DNA of 8,337 bases, from positions 1-8,337 of the forward strand of contig JALURH010000207.1 of assembly GCA_027017025.1 (NCBI GenBank), given 5' to 3'. The position numbers and the translations under genes are program-made. How positions within the stretch are numbered: position 1 is the stretch's first letter; each line of letters begins with the position of its first letter. Below, piece by piece: positions 5,421-8,337 of this stretch. The notes below the pieces were generated by a model. The model was given only the letters and a program-made list of their open reading frames with translations, was not told the origin of the DNA and searched no databases. The DNA is from Thermofilaceae archaeon. Its GTDB lineage: Archaea > Thermoproteota > Thermoprotei > Thermofilales > Thermofilaceae.

Positions 5421-6473
5421 ATGGAGAAAATATACATAGATCATAGGGAACTAAAGTTTTTCGTAGAAAGCTTATTTGTTAAGCTTGGAGTAAGCGTGGA
5501 GAAGGCATGTATAGTCGCGGACTGTCTTGTATGTGCCGATCTGAGGGGAGTGGAGTCGCATGGCGTAAAGAGACTTCTAAGAAACTATGTGGAGAGGGTA
5601 GAACTGGGCCTCATAGATATGGACTCGGATCCCGAGATAGTTGTAGATAGAGGAGCATCCCTACTTATTGATGGTAGAAATGGTTTTGGACAAGTAAGCG
5701 GGGTATATGCTGTTAAGGAATGTTTAGAGCGATCCAGTAAGTACGGTATCTGCCTAGCATCTATACGGAGAACTAACCATATGGGTATGTTAGCCTACTA
5801 TGCTTTACAGATCGTAGGGGAAAATAAGTTGGCTATCGTCTTAACCAATGCTGCCCCCTCTATGCCTCCATGGGGAGGTAGAGAGGCATTGATAGGGACA
5901 AACCCTATATGCATAGGTGTACCATCGAGAAAATTCCCTATCATACTGGATATGGCTACCTCACAGGTCTCAAAGGGTAAAATTATTTTAGCCGCCTCTA
6001 GGGGAGAGGAAATACCTTTGGGCTGGGCCTTAAGTAGGGAGGGGGAGCCTACAACTAACCCTAGGGAGGCTCTAGAAGGGCTCCTACTACCACTAGGGGG
6101 GTATAAGGGGTATGGCTTGGCATTAATGGTTGATATACTATCTGGGGTCTTATCTGGCTCAGGATTTAATGGTGGGGTAGGTGCGGTACATGATTATAGT
6201 AGGGAGTCGAATGTAGGGGCTCTAGTTATAGCGGTAGATATATCTTCCCTAAGGTCTCTAGAGGACTTTCTATCCGAAATAGATGAGTATATTTCAAAAA
6301 TAAAGAGTGTTAAGAAGGCAGAAGGCTTCGGGGAGATACTACTGCCTGGGGAGAGAGAGTATAGGGTGCAGGAAGAGAGGCTCAAAAGGGGGATACCTTT
6401 TTCTACTGAGGAGGTAAAATTATTGAATAATTTGGCGCAGAGGTATGGAGTCGGTATAGCATTAGGGTTATAA
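5421..6473 (+). CDS. Malate/L-lactate/sulfolactate dehydrogenase family (Ldh_2) oxidoreductase
   Basis: A 350-residue soluble NAD(P)-dependent 2-hydroxyacid dehydrogenase of the PF02615 fold, distinct from the Rossmann-type malate dehydrogenases. Motifs in order: DLRGVESHGVKRL (40-52) with the family's catalytic His (H47), DGRNGFGQ (84-91), TNHMGMLAYYAL (118-129) with H120, WGGREALIGTNPICIG (151-166), LDMATSQVSKGK (176-187), GWALSREGEPTTNPREAL (201-218) and the strongly conserved GGYKGYGLALMVDILSGVLSG (226-246, K229). Length is normal and the protein looks intact. Family substrates include malate, lactate, sulfolactate and ureidoglycolate; motifs alone do not decide, though malate is common in archaea. 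It is leaderless from its own TATA box and divergent from the DUF362 operon. Confidence 0.93.
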   Translation: MEKIYIDHRELKFFVESLFVKLGVSVEKACIVADCLVCADLRGVESHGVKRLLRNYVERVELGLIDMDSDPEIVVDRGASLLIDGRNGFGQVSGVYAVKECLERSSKYGICLASIRRTNHMGMLAYYALQIVGENKLAIVLTNAAPSMPPWGGREALIGTNPICIGVPSRKFPIILDMATSQVSKGKIILAASRGEEIPLGWALSREGEPTTNPREALEGLLLPLGGYKGYGLALMVDILSGVLSGSGFNGGVGAVHDYSRESNVGALVIAVDISSLRSLEDFLSEIDEYISKIKSVKKAEGFGEILLPGEREYRVQEERLKRGIPFSTEEVKLLNNLAQRYGVGIALGL

Positions 6474-6569
6474 GTCTAGCATTATGTAGCGGTATTTAGG
6501 GAAAGATCATAATATACCATATTAGGTGGAACAATTTTACCTATAGTAAATAGAAGTTAGACAAAATTG

Positions 6570-6613
6570 GCTATAAAACTAGAGGTAGGGATTATTAAAA
6601 TTAGTTTTATAGC
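6570..6613. repeat. Perfect 12-base inverted repeat downstream of the dehydrogenase
   Basis: GCTATAAAACTA (6570-6581) and TAGTTTTATAGC (6602-6613) are exact complements separated by 20 bases. Each arm contains TATAAAA, facing the plus strand on the left and the minus strand on the right. It may be a hairpin at the 3' end of the dehydrogenase transcript or an operator with embedded TATA elements. Confidence 0.5.
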
Positions 6614-6626
6614 AAGAAGTTAAAGA

Positions 6627-6646
6627 AAAAAGTTGGTTATCTTTTT
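6627..6646 (+). terminator. Weak AT hairpin with T-run, possible terminator of the dehydrogenase
   Basis: AAAAAG (6627-6632) pairs with CTTTTT (6641-6646) across eight bases, and the T-run (6642-6646) is the U-tract type at which archaeal polymerase often stops. The stem is weak, and the T-run doubles as the TATA-like element of the next gene, so the call is tentative. Confidence 0.25.
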
Positions 6647-6650
6647 AATA
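6642..6650 (+). promoter_or_regulatory. Candidate TATA element for the second MFS transporter
   Basis: TTTTTAATA predicts transcription from about 6672. That fits a near-leaderless TTG 6673 or a 19-base leader to ATG 6691, but not GTG 6664. If an upstream promoter (for example in the 12-base repeat at 6570-6613) is used instead, the GGTGAT ribosome site is in the transcript. Confidence 0.35.
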
Positions 6651-6669
6651 TCACCCTACCTAGGTGATA
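6649..6669 (+). promoter_or_regulatory. TATCACC-N7-GGTGATA inverted repeat over the ribosome site
   Basis: Perfect seven-base arms (6649-6655, 6663-6669). The right arm contains GGTGAT (6663-6668), the best Shine-Dalgarno for the transporter, four bases ahead of TTG 6673. In RNA the left arm would hide that site; in DNA the repeat lies between TATA and start, a classic repressor position. The loop also makes a CCTAGG palindrome (6659-6664). Confidence 0.4.
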
Positions 6670-7839
6670 GCTTTGCTTAGATACTGGCGTATGTTGCCCC
6701 TAGCTGCGAAGAGATATATTCTCTACCACTGTATGGTTACACCACTACTCTTCGTATGGTATATTGTCCCCTACCTTATGCTTGAATCAGGCTTAAGTGT
6801 TGCTGAAGCAGGTATTATATTTACAGTTGGGTCAGCTATAAATGCGTGCCTTAATTTCCTGGTGGGTAGGTGGCTTGATAGAGGCTCTCCAAATACTATA
6901 ATGGCTATTATAAGTTTAATAGATGGAACATCCTACCTACTCTACTACCTAGCGTTTACAACTAGGAACGTTATCTGGGTTCTTGCTGGCGCAATTGTTG
7001 AGAGAATAGGCTTCGGTCTTTACCCGGTTTACGCTGTCTACGAGTATGGAGCATACCCTGGGGAGATAAGGGAGAAAGCCTATGTTTACCACAATATTCT
7101 ACCTCTTAGCTCCCAAGCGATATCTTACCCAGTTATAGGCTATGTCCTAGGCGTTGTTTCCCCAACCTACGAAACTATGCTTATAGGCCTACTCGTTGTA
7201 GCTCTCCTATCTTTTCTTTACTCTCTCCTACCTCTACGTTGGCTACCTAGGCTTGAGGTAACCCGTCCCCGAGAGAAGAGTAGGGTTAGGGGTGCTATAC
7301 CGCGTAGCTTCTATCCAGTAGCTCTCGCATTGGTACTGGTTAGTTTATCTGCCTCAATAGCTCCGCCCCTCGTCTTAGTGAACCTATTTAGGGAGGTGAT
7401 GGGCGGTGGGTTATTTGAGGTCTCACTATATGAGGCGATCGCAGCCCTAGCTGTAGTAGTCTTCTCACTCCCTCTGCTGAGGGTTAGTAAGGAGAGAGGT
7501 AGGTATATGGTTGTTTTAGGGCTTACCCTATCCTGTCTCTCAGATATTACTCTAGTTTATACCCGTACTCTCGCGTTGGCGCTTCTAGCAGCTTTCTTGG
7601 CTTCAGCTGGCTACGCGATAATGGATCCCTTCTTCATGGATATATTGTTCTCTAGGATACCGGAGGATAAGAAGGGGACGTTGCTAGGCGGTATAGCTGG
7701 TGTTAGGAGGATTATAACTATAGCGTCTCCAGCGATAGCTGGTTTTCTTGCAGAAGAATTCTTCCCGGCGGCTCCTTACTTCCTATCGGCTATAGCAGTA
7801 GTGTTCAGTATCCTACTTATCATATATGCAACTAAGTAA
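6664..7839 (+). CDS. Major facilitator superfamily (MFS) transporter
   Basis: Integral membrane protein of up to 391 residues with about 12 helices. Motif A after helix 2 is well kept (GRWLDRGSP, 68-76, with D72 and R73), and the C-terminal half has SRIPEDKKGTLLGG (330-343) leading into a helix with GVRRIITIASPAIAGFLAE (346-364), as in drug/sugar-type MFS carriers. The central loop (about 192-214) is basic, as expected for the cytoplasmic side. The substrate is unknown. The longest frame begins at GTG 6664, but that codon lies inside GGTGAT. TTG 6673 (residue 4) has normal SD spacing, and ATG 6691 (residue 10) still precedes the first helix. It is only distantly similar to the MFS gene at 2006-3100, so not a recent duplicate. 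It is separated from the dehydrogenase by 190 bases of repeats. Confidence 0.88.
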   Translation: MIALLRYWRMLPLAAKRYILYHCMVTPLLFVWYIVPYLMLESGLSVAEAGIIFTVGSAINACLNFLVGRWLDRGSPNTIMAIISLIDGTSYLLYYLAFTTRNVIWVLAGAIVERIGFGLYPVYAVYEYGAYPGEIREKAYVYHNILPLSSQAISYPVIGYVLGVVSPTYETMLIGLLVVALLSFLYSLLPLRWLPRLEVTRPREKSRVRGAIPRSFYPVALALVLVSLSASIAPPLVLVNLFREVMGGGLFEVSLYEAIAALAVVVFSLPLLRVSKERGRYMVVLGLTLSCLSDITLVYTRTLALALLAAFLASAGYAIMDPFFMDILFSRIPEDKKGTLLGGIAGVRRIITIASPAIAGFLAEEFFPAAPYFLSAIAVVFSILLIIYATK

Positions 7840-7968
7840 ATACCTATACGTTTAGTGATAGCTTTTGTGGTCTATGGTGACATCTGTTAAGTAATTTGCA
7901 CCAGATGAACGGCATACCTTAACAACTATAATCTCCAGAATACTTTAAAAGATGGTGTCTAGGCAATT
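7840..7968. other. Non-coding stretch after the transporter
   Basis: No protein-like frame or RNA gene is visible. It contains weak inverted repeats, CATCTG/CAGATG (7881-7886, 7902-7907) and GTTAAG/CTTAAC (7886-7891, 7918-7923), and the 10-mer TGAACGGCAT (7906-7915), which recurs inverted at 8195-8204. Confidence 0.3.
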
Positions 7969-8218
7969 CTACTTTACGTAGATCTCTACTCCAAGCTTAT
8001 TGGCCGTAGCTAGAGCCTTTTGTCCGTGAAGGTGATACCAAACTAATCCATCAGGCCTTCCTCCCCGTCCTCTCAGCATAAGCTTCAGCCTTCTTCTCGA
8101 ATATAGCTACATCTGAGGCTCTAACACGAGATAGTACCTCAACCAATACTATCTTCTCATCCATAAATACTACATCTACCTCTACTACGCTTAGATGCCG
8201 TTCACCCGAATCGTGTCT
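7969..8218 (-). pseudogene. Decayed archaeal PD-(D/E)XK nuclease-like gene (DUF3782-type), C-terminal remnant
   Basis: Minus-strand frame 8218-8054 reads 55 residues including VVEVDVVFMDEKIVLVEVLS and a following helix ending AERTGRKA, then a TGA (8051-8053). This is the beta-hairpin D...ExK core of archaeal restriction-endonuclease-like proteins, but the catalytic Lys of VEVKS is Leu (CTA, 8132-8134). Dropping one T at 8053 continues as DGLV; the family's VSP motif reappears in the first frame (LVSPSRTK, about 8046-8020); and the end KALATANKLGVEIYVK is in the second frame, closing with TAG at 7969-7971. So there is at least one frameshift, probably three. No start codon or N-terminal half remains. 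Its 5' side is cut off next to the TnpB-like tail. The family match is from memory of its pattern. Confidence 0.65.
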
Positions 8219-8235
8219 TCATGTATCAAGCTGTG

Positions 8236-8337
8236 TCAAACGGTATCGGGCACGGTTGGGTTCATCACGGCTATGCATCCCCTTTCTCCCCGCCTACGGG
8301 AGCATTGCCCTCCCTTCGGCGAAGAGTGGTTCACTGC
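8236..8337 (-). mobile_element. Possible 3' end of an IS200/IS605-type TnpB gene (partial)
   Basis: The minus-strand frame from the right edge to a TGA (8236-8238) reads 33 residues beginning AVNHSSPKGGQCSRRRGERG and ending NPTVPDTV. The basic, Gly/Pro-rich VNH...PKG tail resembles the low-complexity tails after the zinc finger of many archaeal TnpB proteins. The stretch is clearly GC-richer than its surroundings, as expected for an acquired element. The zinc finger and catalytic parts lie outside the window, so the call rests on tail style alone. The element's right end would be within about 8195-8235, beside the nuclease remnant. Confidence 0.45.
8286..8302. ncRNA. GC-rich hairpin, possible part of a TnpB guide (omega) RNA
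   Basis: CTCCCCG (8286-8292) and CGGGAG (8297-8302) form a six-base-pair stem with one bulged C and a CCTA loop. Omega RNAs of TnpB elements are taken from the 3' end of tnpB and run into the right end, so a stable hairpin here would fit, but only if the TnpB call is right. Confidence 0.2.

Noticed and set aside
2006..7839. The two MFS transporters as a recent gene duplication
   Set aside because: Their sequences share only general superfamily features, and loops, motif A and lengths differ.
7871..7923. Possible C/D-box guide RNA after the second MFS gene
   Set aside because: There is a weak C-like box (ATGGTGA) and ATGA further on, but no CTGA boxes, so the C/D'/C'/D order is missing.
1..8337. 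CRISPR array, tRNA or rRNA genes
   Set aside because: No regularly spaced direct repeats, cloverleaf with T-loop GTTCRA, or conserved rRNA segments were seen on either strand.

Overview
The window looks like chromosomal DNA of a hyperthermophilic archaeon, most likely a Thermoproteota (crenarchaeal) lineage near the Desulfurococcales. The signs are heavy use of AGG/AGA, ATA and CTA codons, archaeal TATA boxes about 26 bases ahead of starts, leaderless genes next to genes with GGTG-type ribosome sites, and TTG/GTG starts. The species cannot be named from sequence alone.

Layout. Bases 1-57 are the tail of a plus-strand gene of unknown function. Converging on it is a minus-strand winged-helix regulator (75-929). 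Its first 31 codons contain no ATG/GTG/TTG, and it seems to begin at an ACG behind a good Shine-Dalgarno. The 206-base divergent region (930-1135) is full of short inverted repeats. It leads into a ribonucleoside hydrolase (1136-2002), which ends 3 bases from the stop of a convergent MFS transporter (2006-3100, minus).

Bases 3154-5321 hold a minus-strand set: a DUF362 protein, a two-cluster 4Fe-4S ferredoxin whose start abuts the DUF362 stop, and a membrane-anchored coiled-coil/beta-propeller-like protein facing outward. In many genomes DUF362 and ferredoxin domains are fused; here they are separate adjacent genes. Diverging from them, with back-to-back TATA boxes and two leaderless starts, is a malate/L-lactate/sulfolactate dehydrogenase family (Ldh_2) oxidoreductase (5421-6473).

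A 190-base AT-rich gap (6474-6663) carries three perfect inverted repeats, the last pairing with the ribosome site of a second MFS transporter (6664-7839). The last 500 bases have no intact gene: a frameshifted remnant of an archaeal PD-(D/E)XK nuclease-like gene lacking its catalytic lysine (7969-8218), next to a GC-richer reading frame resembling the C-terminal tail of an IS200/IS605-type TnpB (8236-8337).

Functionally this is a metabolic neighbourhood: nucleoside salvage, two small-molecule transporters, an NAD(P)-type dehydrogenase and an Fe-S module, bordered by a decayed mobile-element junction. I see no complete defence or novel mobile system. The best candidates for new biology are the DUF362/ferredoxin/anchored-propeller set, the regulator with its non-standard start and operator-like repeats, and the hairpin over the second transporter's ribosome site.
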